NCBI GenBank assembly: GCA_000310025.1
Contig: FN648069.1
Location: 946,782-1,010,781 of the forward strand
DNA from: Ectocarpus siliculosus
Lineage: Eukaryota > Sar > Phaeophyceae > Ectocarpales > Ectocarpaceae
Length of the DNA stretch: 64,000 nt
Direction of reading: 5' to 3'
In this document: positions 10,734 to 21,282 of the stretch, one piece after another
Position numbering within the stretch: the first letter of the stretch is position 1
How the letters are laid out: every line of letters starts with the position of its first letter
Made by a program: the position numbers and the translations under genes
Notes under the pieces: generated by a model
What the model saw: the letters and a program-made list of their open reading frames with translations, nothing else
Told to the model about the DNA's origin: nothing
The model's database searches: none

Positions 10734-12246
10734 CACCCCAACAAGGCTACTACATTACTCTACTTTAACTGCACCCTCACCCCCAGCTTAAGTAGTCATG
10801 GAGAATACTGATGGAGCAACGTACTCGCTCATGAACAGGCGGTTGGCCCAGTTCAGGTGCCGGGAGTCATGGGAAGCGTAGCGCCGCAAACAGCTGAGGC
10901 ATGCATGTGTGTACCCCTTCAGCACGCGAACAAGTTGTGATACACATCGCAGTCAGTCGTCGACGGAGTCGATCGTTCCCCATCAAACGAATCACCGCAG
11001 CACGGTCCACAGGACCCACGCGCTGTAGCTCCTCACGCTCCCTCCCACGCCGCTTGAAGCATCCCTAACTCCATCACCTCCGCCTCCACCTGTGCCACAC
11101 TCGTGAGATCTATGCCGCCCACGTCACCGCCTCACCCTCCTCACGCCGGCTTGATGTGTCACTTATGAGCATGCATGTAGAGCGCCGTGCTTCGGTTCAC
11201 TCATATGCATCTAAGATAACGCAAAAGTTGCATCATGTCGGCAGCATGCAATGCGCATCGGGTCTGCGGTGCAGTGACTCAGTCTGACTGTCTGTCTGGC
11301 GTTACTACTGTATGTAGTTGGTTCGCCATGGTGTCGCCTATGACGGCCGAGTTGTGTGTGTTTCGGCAGCTCCACGGGATGGTGCGGCGTCTGCCGAGAG
11401 GACGTCGGGAGTATCTCGGGGTGTGTAGGCCAATGAAAAATTGTTCTTTTCAAAGACAAAACTGAGCAAGACAAAATCGGAGCTTTTCTCGGGTCTTTGG
11501 GGGCAATTCGCGAAAGAAAGCAAAAGACCAGATTCCTAAAGATCCATCGGACTTCGGCGCTCGGGGGGATAAAAGAGACCAAGACAAGACCAGAATCAGA
11601 TGTTCGCAAACACCGTTATTATTAAGGTCGATCTAAAAAATTACAGCTGCTCTCTGGATACCGTGGAATTTCCGCCTGATTCTGTGGTTTCTAGCCAAAA
11701 TGTAGACCTTCAAAATAAATTGCCATGCCCTAAAGGCTCACAGCACTACTAGACTACCGGGGGCAGGGTAGTAGTTTTTGTTGGGATGTAGAGCTCGAGG
11801 CTCTAACCTGTTGGATGTAACCTTATGATAGGTGTATCCCTAGATGTGGCACTGTGTAATAACAATGTGCAGAGGCTCACAGAGTGACTGTAAAGTACTT
11901 GTGTTGTAGACCAGATTGATTGATGGTTTGAATTGGCGCTTATGTGGCCGAAAGGTAAGGAAGAGGAGAGGAGTCCTGGGACTCGCAAGAGTCCCGAAGG
12001 ACTTGGAAGAGGCCAAGGGCCTTGGCAGAAGAGAGAAAGGAAGGAGAGTGATCGAGAGGGGGCGAGCACCACAGGGGGCGAGCCTCCAAGCTATCACGGA
12101 AAGATGCACACACACGGATTATTGCAACGTACCGGCCACGGTAACAGTCGGTTTTCATCCGACCTATAGAACCAATCCAAGAATATCCTACTGGACAGTG
12201 GTCTGATGTACCATACTCTCATGGTTCAACACATAACCCGTAGGTG
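10734..12246. other. No recognisable gene
   Basis: The longest frame (11211-11609, minus) shows no domain or compositional sign of coding. A purine-rich stretch with small palindromes (GGGACTCGCAAGAGTCCC) lies near 11960-12040. The last 8 bases are the left target duplication of hAT copy B. Confidence 0.4.
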
Positions 12247-13377
12247 CAGCGTTCCATTTAGCTGTTGCGGCGTTGCGGAATCGCACTATTTCCGCCGCGA
12301 AATGGTAAATCCGCAACACGGCACGGGGTCTCTGTTGCGGCTTTCGGCAACAAGAGAGTTAGAGAGCGCACATATTTTCGCCGTAGGCGAAAAAAAATGT
12401 GCTGGACTTGATGTCTCGCCGTGAGGCGAGAAAAAATGTTTTGGTCCCTTGTTTTTGGCCTTCTCGCTGTGAGGCGAGAAAAATTGTTTGGACCCTTTAG
12501 TTTTTGATACGAAGGAACGTTTAGAAGCGAGACGTTTTCAGAAATGGGTTCAAACACGGCAAAAATGTTGGCACGAGAGGAGACAAGAGAGCACAGAAAA
12601 CAGAAAAAAACAAAAAAACAGAAAATACTCAAGGGAGGGGGGTGGGTGTACTTGCCCATCCATGTTGAATGGGCAATTGAACGCGGCTGTTGGGCACACA
12701 AACAAGCTGCGAACGCAGCTAGCTACTACTACGCAGCAGACAGCGGTCCGCGCGGACACGCTACAGCATGTCAACCTCTCAAGGAACAGAAGAGAGTCCT
12801 ATCGCGTTGTTAGAAGATGGCTGCAGCCAGCGCAGACCATGTCTTGGATGTGACGCGCCAGATTGCAGCCCGTACTCTGTCGACGGCTTGTTCTACTGCG
12901 GTAGCAACGGAAATAGTTGGTTGTTGGTTGTTGGTGCGTCGTGTTTCCTCACGTGTAATTTTGTTGTTTGTGTTGTTGGTGTGTAATGTCTCTTGTCGCG
13001 CTCATGTCCCCATGTCATTCTAAGATTTTAATTAAGTGCAAACAAACCAAGAACAAACACAATAAAACCTCCTCCTCGTCCCTCGTCCCAGCAGTCGATA
13101 CTGAATGAGTTGGTTTTGAATGATTTTCTGCAACAACACTGCTGCTTTGAATATCAATCATCGTGAGGTAATAAATACTCTCCCACATATATATGTATAA
13201 ACAAATTTGATCTGTTTTTGAATAACTTTCTGCAAGTATTACGTCGAATACCGCCAAAATTTTTCGCCCTCCCGGGGGGCCCCTGCGGGGGGCTGGCTGC
13301 CGCAACACGCCTTCGGCGTCTTGTTGCGCAAAACTGCGGTTGCCGCACTTCACGCCTGCGGCTTAAATGGAACGCTG
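12247..13377 (-). mobile_element. Non-autonomous hAT-superfamily element, copy B (1131 bp)
   Basis: Bounded by CAGCGTTCCATTTA on both ends as an inverted repeat, and flanked by a perfect 8-bp duplication CGTAGGTG at 12239-12246 and 13378-13385. It is inverted relative to copy A. Both copies share subterminal sequence, including an AT-rich segment with TTCAAA(G/A)CAG and a repeated TCTCGCC..GGCGAGA foldback region near 12415-12480. Copy B has about 280-300 bp extra in the middle (roughly 12685-12960). No transposase domain is encoded. The perfect target duplication suggests a later insertion than copy A. Confidence 0.93.
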
Positions 13378-14447
13378 CGTAGGTGTGTATAATCTACCGA
13401 AGACTATTCCGGTAATACTCCTCAGGTGCATACCTACTACGTGCTGTGTATGTATACAGCAGTACCAATACGTATGACTGACATTGAGTATTCCAACAGT
13501 TTTTTGGGTTGAAAAAACAGTACCTGCATAGGCTCAAAGGTATATTATTTGTAGGAATGAATGTCGTCGTCGGACGCACTACTAGAAAATACCGAAGGAT
13601 TTTTCTACACACTTTTTCAGTGCTTCTTGGAATCACATGCGTGGACAAAACCCGAGGTCTGTGTTGACGTTACAACGGTAATTGCGCGATCCGCCCAGAC
13701 AGCTTCCCACTGCTGTACAGCGAACATGCGCCCTTCTGGCGGTGTGTCATTCCAGGTCACGGGGGCTGAAACGCACAGGACATACTGTAGCGTGTGATAT
13801 GCACAACAACAATACGTGTCGAAGGACACCAGAAACGCGATCACGAGAGAGACTGTATGAAACAGTACACACAACCTCTTACCGTCCCTCTGCGGTGACG
13901 GGTATTGCGACTTTTAAGTGTTTGTCACTGCAGGAAATAGTAACTCGTTGACGTACACGGCGTCCAGGCATGTCAGTCTATGCAATGCTGCTTCTGTCCC
14001 AAGCAGCTGCTGTCCCACCCATCACACTAAACTGTACTAAACTGTCGCATACGACAACGAAGGTACGCAGCTTGTAATTCTGTATCACGCACACACAGTC
14101 CACGCTTCTGTATAACGTTGTGCAACAGGATTTTGAATTTGGGTAGCAGACATGCAAGCGGACTCTATGTGTGGGTCACCCGCCAACAGCATCACAAGCA
14201 AGCGTGTCCTCGTCCAACGAATCAACACTCAAGAGTACCATATGCAGACCGCCTTCGTGAATGTAAACAAGTAAGTACTTCAGTACGTCATTGTAACGTA
14301 TGTGTCCACTGCTGCAACACGCGCAAACTAGAGTTCTGCACGCTTCTCGCAACCACCACTGTCAATGACATCTACACTACACTTTGACATCTCCGAGCTA
14401 TTACTGTTCGGACGGACATACAATAACTAGGAGGACAGTGTAGCGAT
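13378..14447. other. No recognisable gene
   Basis: Short open frames on both strands, none with a domain. The 5' end of the Helitron that follows may lie here but could not be placed. Confidence 0.4.
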
Positions 14448-16543
14448 TTGCGCAAGAACGACCAAAATCGTGCATGCAATCATGCTCATAACAAATTGCC
14501 TGTAACTGCGAAGAGGGGACGCGCACGACAACCGAACAATAGTGCTGCCATGAACACGGGGACACGACTCAGCGCCACCCAGCCCAAACCATCCTCCCAC
14601 AGGATACGTCAAACCCATCAGAATAAACTCAGATCTGATATTTTTGCAGCGAAGAGAGATCGTCTGGATGACATGTTGAGTTCGCAACGTTCTCCAGGAA
14701 CTGCATCGACGATCCACAACATCATGCTTTCGCGCGCGGAGATACACCGCGTGTGAACACCGTCATTACCCAGTGACGTGAAGCACTCCTTTATGCGTGC
14801 GACGAAATGGGTATAACGGTGGAACGCGCTGACCCTTGCAAACATTGTGGAGCCACATGGTGTTCACCAAGGAGTCTAAAGGGACATGCTGCAAAAATGG
14901 GAAAGACGTTCTTCCACGACTACCACCCCTGCCACGCATTCTCCAAGACCTCTCTACACATTACATGCGCTCATCTATCCGCACAAAAATTCCGCAAAGA
15001 ATCCCGGGCGCACAATTGCCGTTCCAACTTCGCGTAGATGAATGTCGAAGACGGAGAACAAAGACGGATGTTTGGTGACCATCTCTTGTCCGTCCAAGGA
15101 AGGTGAGGTACCGTGCTTTATTTCTTCAACGTATTGTGTGTGCGTCAATACACCGCGCATTTCGCCGATCGACCTATGTTACTTGCTAAAGTGTTGAAAA
15201 TTGAACATCGATCTTTATCGACGTTGCCCTCTTCATCCCCGAATAAATTGCAGGACTTACCACAGTGAGGGAAAGCTCGCATTCTAACGTTCAATGGCTA
15301 CTGCACGATCCCAACTACGGCTGGTTACAGTGAAATCGATGAAGCCATGATGACTAAAGATACGGACAGCTTTACAACGGGTTTCGCCGTATATTGGCCG
15401 CCTTGGAGCTGCAATGAGTAACCGGTGCGTGCGATGTGAAACAAACACAGTTACATATTCTTCCTTTCTATTGATGCCAAACAATGGTACATAAGTTTCT
15501 GTGTTTCACTAGTATCTGTTTTATTTCTCTCCTCAGAAAAAAGCTGGCATGGTTGCACAATGATCGCAATATCATCAGAAATGTACTGTCTGCATTGCAA
15601 TACATTCATTCATCTGTAAGAACACCTCACTCGCCAAAATTCGAAAACCAGCTCTTCTTTTTCTACGCCTGTTACCTTAGGCCTCGATCCAGAACGATAT
15701 TTAACTCCTTGGCGTTTTCGTCACCTGATTCTCCTTGTGCTGAAATAATGGCCGTCCGCACACACGCGCTAACCAGGTCATGCCATGTGGCAGAGCAGTA
15801 ATGACCAGGACACTCACCGGCGAGAAAAACGTCATATCCGCTTACGACAAGGACTGTTTGCCGTTAACGTTCCCAGTGCTTTTCCCACAAGGCAGGGCAT
15901 CCGGATGCACGTTGCCATGAAAAGCACAACTGGGAATAAAATCACACCCGCACATGGGTAACACAGTTGTTGGTACGGGAACCCCGATTTCAACAAGTTG
16001 GTCCTTTGGTTAACGAATTCCTCATCGACGTATTCAGCTGCAATGAGGATCAACGACTCACATTTCACGCACATAACCAAGCAAGATAACCAAGGCGAGT
16101 ACCGCACGTCATTACGCCACTCACAATTCGGCGGTGTTACGGATACCAAGATCCCTCGGGACTACTGTACATCTGCCCCAGCCGATAGAGGAGTCATACC
16201 GTCCAGTTTTAGCGGTGGATTTGCAGATCAGGCGAAAAAACTCACGAGAGAATGATGGCCATCTCACGAGTGCTGCAACAGCACAAAACAAACATACTTA
16301 CACAATGAAACATTGGTTGATGGACGTTTAGACAATCACATACCACATCCGTCAAGCCCTGAGAGGCCACAACCGGGTCGCCCAGAGCTCAGCGGCGTCG
16401 TCGATGACTATTACACGTTGGGCACGGTCATACCTCAACACAGCACACATCTTAGAATTTCCAATCATTCAATTTAACTATCGTCGGTTTGCGATTCGGG
16501 CCCCGGCGCCCACTGGGGGCGGCGGGGCCTTTCAATCCCCTAG
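14448..16543 (+). mobile_element. Decayed Helitron (rolling-circle transposon), internally deleted
   Basis: Pieces of a Helitron replicase are readable on the plus strand in changing frames. At about 14835-15040 there is the N-terminal zinc-finger region: CKHCGA, then a CC..GK pattern leading into a LPPLP motif, then a FRKESRAHN-like segment. At about 15840-15900 comes a segment resembling the conserved YDPLxYxLLFPxG block (here YDKDCLPLTFPVLFPQG). At about 16000-16210 follow a VNEFLIDVFSCNEDQRL segment and a PSSFSGG segment, in the order seen in Helitron proteins. Several frameshifts and stops separate them. The catalytic HUH/Rep core and the helicase are absent, so the element cannot be autonomous. 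The 5' end was not located; the start given is the first possibly related frame. Confidence 0.75.
16499..16543 (+). other. Helitron 3' terminus: hairpin plus CTAG
   Basis: A 12-nt arm GGCCCCGGCGCC (16499-16510) pairs with GGCGGCGGGGCC (16518-16529) with one mismatch. Ten bases later comes CTAG, followed by T. A hairpin about 10 nt before a CTRR end inserted at A/T is the known Helitron 3' signature. The same hairpin right arm and CTAG end recur at 41581-41623. Confidence 0.8.
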
Positions 16544-17225
16544 TAGTTTGTAGGGGCAGGCGGGTGGTGTTCATCAGCTAGAGAGATTGCGGGGTGTTAT
16601 ATTCACCATCAGCTTGCAGCACAGAAAAAAAACTTCCCCTGTTCCTCTCTCTGGTTCGAGCTTCACCCGGCAACTCAAAAGCGTGTTATGGGTGACCAGA
16701 CTAGCACGGAAGGGACAGGTGGCACCCTAGGCCCTCGCTCACAAGTACAGAGAGGTTTACAGCAGTACATGCATCATCAATGTGCTGTCTGCAGCGTGTT
16801 GGTGTTCCTCTCTCTGTCCTCGCTCGCTGGTGGGCAAAACGCACACTACACCCAACACCAGCACAACAACAATCAAACGCTTTCTTCTCCTCTCCTCTCG
16901 CTTCCTCCGTGGATAGCTGACAGCAGTATAGAATAGGGCACACCTGCCCGCCTCGCTCTCGGTGGTGTGCGTGTGTCTCCCGCACCTCTTGCGCATGTTC
17001 CCTATCTCATCTGTGTGTGTGTGTTTGTCTTGCCACGAGCAGCAGCAGCAGCAGCGGAGAACCACAAAATCACGCCTGCCTCGGTTTTGGCCGAGAACGC
17101 TCGCTTCCCGACTGTATATCGGCGTAGATGCTGTGCTAACTCGACACACCAACCACGTATTGCAAAGGTAGCAGTTGGGACAGCTCGGGCAAAAGTATCG
17201 CTTGTTGTGCGAAAGTGTTAGATTG
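16544..17225. other. No recognisable gene
   Basis: Both strands carry frames of 60-130 codons, but they are Cys/His/Arg-rich products of low-complexity sequence with no domain. A CAG repeat lies at 17040-17056. Confidence 0.4.
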
Positions 17226-17336
17226 CAATTTGGTGCCTAGATGGTGAAATGGGCTCCAGTCTGCTGCGTATTTATCGAGCCCTGGTCACGGACAGACACG
17301 CATGGCCTTGTTTTGCCACCGCTAGGCACCAAATTG
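17226..17336. repeat. Small inverted-repeat element (111 bp)
   Basis: CAATTTGGTGCCTAG at 17226-17240 is repeated exactly in reverse complement at 17322-17336. The 81-bp interior is non-coding. A miniature transposon or a structured element are both possible; no target duplication was seen. Confidence 0.6.
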
Positions 17337-19145
17337 TTCTGATTTTTCGCACATACATATGCACATCACGATCCCTCTACACAGCTTTTTTTTCCAAGAC
17401 AGAAAACACCCCTACCGGGCCGCTCTTCGCAACAAGAACGATTATAATCACAAAATCACGCCGCTAGGGAACCAAGATTTGCCAAATTCCGTCCACTGTA
17501 GCACTGTAGGCTTCAACCATGTCGTCGCAACCCCAAGAACCTCCCTGAAAAAATGTTAAGTTCATATCTACGCGGCGCAACCACACTGCTGTGCACCCGC
17601 GCCAGAGATCAAGCGCGAGACCGCGCCCAACATGTGGCCAATCACCGCCACAATTTGAGGGAAGACGAACTGATCGACAGAGAGCATATTGCATTTGAAT
17701 CCAACTTGATCAGTGTAGGGGATCGAGAGGTAGGCACCGATGAAGTAGAATACTTGCGTTCGCATACAAGCACCGTGCTTATGCCTTGCCACGCCACCCG
17801 CAACACCGAGCACTGATCACGTTAGCTGCTGATCTTGTGGTTGTACAGCACTTGGAATTAGTCTGCAAGACCAATCAGAGGTGGAGTACTCTTGAATGGC
17901 GTCAGCTAGGTTTGAAGTGAAGTTGCTGTTGAGGGTGTTGCACCGCACACTCTTCTTGTGCCTGTCGACTCGAAACCCTCTCCCAGCGGCACACTTCTAC
18001 AGGTTCCCGAAGAAAAATTGTAAGACGGATGGAGTAGCGACAGTAACACGGCAGCTACAGTGAGTTTGGCCACTAATAACGTTGTGCAATCTGATGTCGC
18101 ACGCAGGCAACGGCCAACTTTTTCTACACGTTGAAGTATGTTTCTCCACGTACTTAGCAACCTAGCAATGGGCGTGTCAAAAACGCGAGGAACTAATTAC
18201 ACACGAACACTGCACGCAACCCCGGGGCCCCCGGTTTGCCCATACCTATCAACATCATGCCCAAATAGAGTGATACAACAAGGAACTATTTGCAATATGC
18301 ACAAACTGCGCAGGCCCGACGCGCCCTCGTCCCGATAGGCTTCAGGAAGCTTGCCGACGAAACACGAAGAAGCAAATACCACGCCAAAAAACAACCACGG
18401 ACAACCAGCGTGGCTGAAGAAAAAGAAGTCCCCCCCCGTCCGTCTCCCTCTGCCCCTAGGTACAACAATAGGTTGGGCGAAAATGCGCGCTCTTGCCGAC
18501 TGTTCAGTTTACGGCTGACGCTCCTACGTCTGGTAATCTGCCACCCCTGGTCGTCGCATTTGCACGGGTGTATGCATCCAACGGAAGTGAAGTACGGGCC
18601 TTAACCACCAACAACGAAGCGCGAAATATGGCATTGATACATGGGGTTAGAATATACCAGATCATAGCGATCTTTCGGTACGAGGTGGAGTTCGGCTGGT
18701 GTAGATGCCGATCTCACGACATTCCCAACCCCAAACCAGATCTCTCACGGAATGTTACATGCACCTGCCTGAAGAAGTAGCCCAATCTCAGTTCTAGGCG
18801 TCGGTTACGAGATCCGCAACACCATCATCTGTGTCTCCGTCACTCCAGGCCGGGTCGACGCTCTTCTCGCTCAACCCGTCAGGTTCCCTATCGCTGGAGC
18901 CAGATTCGCCCTATTCCAACTTCATCAAACCGGTCCGACTCCGGCCCCATAATGACTTCATCCACCGTAAGAGATCCCCGGCTTCTTACCAACGACCAGT
19001 CGTCCATTCGACCTCCGTCGGGTCCTACCGTCAAGGCCGTCGCAGCGATGAATGGAAGATGAGGCCCCTCCCCCTGCCCAACTCCGAACCTCGGATCAAA
19101 ATCACAGTTTTCCAGGGGTAGTGGCGGCGCACTCGGCGTCCTCGC
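17337..19145. other. No recognisable gene
   Basis: Open frames up to about 100 codons on both strands (for example 18290-18604 and 18493-18780, plus) lack recognisable domains or repeats. I see no reason to call any of them a gene. Confidence 0.4.
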
Positions 19146-19655
19146 TCAAAAGGTCCTTGTCCTCGACGAACCTTGCGACGTCGTCGCCCGTAAACCGTGC
19201 TCCGCTATTAAGTTGATCACCTCGCGACACGTCCCCTTCGACGTCGCCCGCTGAGCATCTTTGATGTCATGCGAAGCAGTGTGCCGACCACGCAAAATGG
19301 CCTTCACCACCACCGTGCACATCACTAGCAGCCTACGATGCGTAGATGGCCTGCCGCGGTTAAGACTGTCGATATGCCTGGCTTGTTCCTCGGTTCGTGT
19401 CCCTAACGACATCGTCACTGCTCCTTGATTGACCTCGTTTCTCTCTTCTCCATCACCGTCCTGCCCCCTCGCGTCACCCGAGGTGGTAGTGTGCTGCCCG
19501 TCTCGTCCTGCGATCTCCCACACCCAGGCATTTCCAGGATCCTCGGTCTCTGATGCGCTGACCTCGCGATACAGGGGCATCCTCGTCGTGCTTTGGAATA
19601 ATTCAACCAAGGCCGGAGGTAACGCGGATAGTACAGTCTCTCTGGGGGGGTTCAC
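19146..19655 (-). other. Downstream minus-strand frame, possible 3' part of the Cys-rich gene
   Basis: A 169-codon frame, hydrophilic, without a known domain. It lies in the same direction as and directly downstream of the 19904-20644 frame. It could be the continuation beyond the 127-bp duplication and an intron or frameshift, or a chance frame. Confidence 0.25.
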
Positions 19656-19796
19656 TTTCTCATGCCCAGCTCATCGGCGTAGCGATGCTTCTCGCGTGTC
19701 CCGGGGTGTTCGTAAAGGCAGGATCGCTCCTCACGTCGGCTCAAACAATTCTACCAGCTGCCCGCACGACGGCCATCCTTGCGTCTGTGTCCTCCT

Positions 19797-20050
19797 TGTC
19801 ATTCTCGACTTGCTCCAGGATCGAGTTGAGAGACCCCTCCTTATCCACTGTCGGGTTGGATGGTGGCTGTGCGGGTGCGCTACGGCGAGCTCGCAGCATT
19901 AAGTCAACGACATGCTCGTCCCGTGTCATTCTCGACTTGCTCCAGGATCGAGTTGAGAGACCCCTCCTTATCCACTGTCGGGTTGGATGGTGGCTGTGCG
20001 GGTGCGCTACGGCGAGCTCGCAGCATTAAGTCAACGACATGCTCGTCCCG
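19797..20050. repeat. Exact 127-bp tandem duplication
   Basis: 19797-19923 is repeated base for base at 19924-20050. 127 is not a multiple of three, so the duplication changes the reading frame of the minus-strand gene it lies in. Perfect identity means a very recent event or an assembly artefact. Confidence 0.95.
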
Positions 20051-20644
20051 ACGGGGGCTTGGGAAGAGGCAGAGTTCCCGCTCGCGCGCGTCTCCCTTTG
20101 CTCCTCCGACTCTGACCAATCGTGAATTGCTCCCGGGCGCCGCGGCTATGCTGGTAAACAAGTCCAGGATGACTTCTCTTGGGTATCTCCCTTGTAACTT
20201 TTCCATGCCAACCTTCGCGCGTTCAGCAGCTAGCCTATCGGCGACGTCCTGCCAGTAAACGATCTCACCTCGACCGAGGACTTCATCCACCATCGCGCCC
20301 ACCGTGCCCAACGGCGGGCTAGGCGTCGGCGCCTCGCCCCCCGATCCACAAGCAGTGCTCGCTAGATTCTCTGGCTGTTTGTCGTCCCTCTTCATGCCGT
20401 CCAACCGGTTCTGATAGCAACGGCCACACCACCAGACCCCATCACTCACTGGTGCACTCCCCTCCGCGACACGATCGCCTACAGCATCCATGGGATACCA
20501 CCTTACTCTCCTGTTGTCCGATTTCCGGTACCCACAGTTACCACAAACGCCAACCTCTGCCTTCCTTTCTTCCTCGGCAAAAACTTCTAGAAAGCAGTCT
20601 GGGCGTTGGCAGATGCAGTCCTCGCTGGGCCTAAGGTCTTGCAC
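19904..20644 (-). CDS. Cys-rich protein with GATA-like zinc-binding pattern (gene or exon, unrecognised)
   Basis: A 246-codon minus-strand frame. Near the N-terminus it has CICQRPDC, then a CGNC...CGRC pair of CxxC motifs about 34 residues apart with Trp residues before the second pair (WWCGRCYQNR). That is the outline of a GATA-like treble-clef zinc site. The rest is acidic/basic mixed sequence with a likely helical segment (LAAERAKVGMEKLQ). The frame ends inside the exact 127-bp tandem duplication at 19797-20050, which shifts the frame, so the original C-terminus is interrupted. Minus-strand frames continue on both sides (20631-21226 upstream, with another CSKC..H..C cluster and an EAEE-rich helix; 19146-19655 downstream), so this may be one exon of a larger gene or part of a decayed mobile element. 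DNA binding is only suggested by the zinc pattern. Confidence 0.5.
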   Translation of the reverse strand: MQDLRPSEDCICQRPDCFLEVFAEEERKAEVGVCGNCGYRKSDNRRVRWYPMDAVGDRVAEGSAPVSDGVWWCGRCYQNRLDGMKRDDKQPENLASTACGSGGEAPTPSPPLGTVGAMVDEVLGRGEIVYWQDVADRLAAERAKVGMEKLQGRYPREVILDLFTSIAAAPGSNSRLVRVGGAKGDARERELCLFPSPRRDEHVVDLMLRARRSAPAQPPSNPTVDKEGSLNSILEQVENDTGRACR

Positions 20645-21226
20645 GAGAGCTAGAGGCAGGTTTCCCTCCTTGAGTCCACGCGGCCACGAAGGCTTCTGCC
20701 CGCCCTAACCTGTCCCCGCGTAGGTGCGTGAAACCTCTTGTCATTATGCGACCTGTGGGGTGCCGAACATTGTTTATCGTCGGCCGAGTGCGCCACACTC
20801 CCGGGGCATTTGCTGCACGCGGTGCCAGGGTTATGTGAAACCCAGCCGCATTCACTACGCCCGCCCGCCTTTTTCGCCTCTTGCCTGTTGGTTGGCCTGC
20901 AGATAGCATCGCTGGGGTAGAAAGTCGCCTTCCCGCATTGCGCTTATTTGGCACGGGGTGATTCACCCCGGACTGAGATTTTCGCCGTTCCTCTTCTTCG
21001 GCAATGGCGCGATCTTCACGGACCGTTGCCTCCCTCCTCGCCCCACTCTGCTGCTTGTAGTAATCCTCCTCCGCGAGCTTGCTCTCAAGATTGGGTAGGC
21101 CACCCGTATCCCTAGCAGAGCGCCTCCTCCTGCGTTTCCGGCCCGACCGGGTCTTCCTCCCGTCCGACGGACACGTGCCCCGGAATCTCTCGCATCGCGC
21201 TTTGTCGCGGCGGTGGGGGTGCGCAC
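20631..21226 (-). other. Upstream part of the Cys-rich minus-strand gene (possible exons)
   Basis: Minus-strand frames here are highly basic and, in one frame, contain a Glu/Arg-rich helical stretch (EDRAIAEEEERRK) followed further on by a CSKCPGSVAHSADDKQC cluster. They sit directly before the 19904-20644 frame but in other phases. This fits either introns or accumulated frameshifts. No start codon can be defended. Confidence 0.3.
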
Positions 21227-21282
21227 CTCGGTGGTTAAGTTGCCCTCTCTCCTGCTCCCGCTCCGTGGATGTTCACTTGTGA

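Noticed and set aside
16688-17221. Gene in the 16.7-17.2 kb region
   Set aside because: Overlapping frames on both strands with skewed composition (Cys, Arg, His, poly-Ala from CAG repeats) and no domain.
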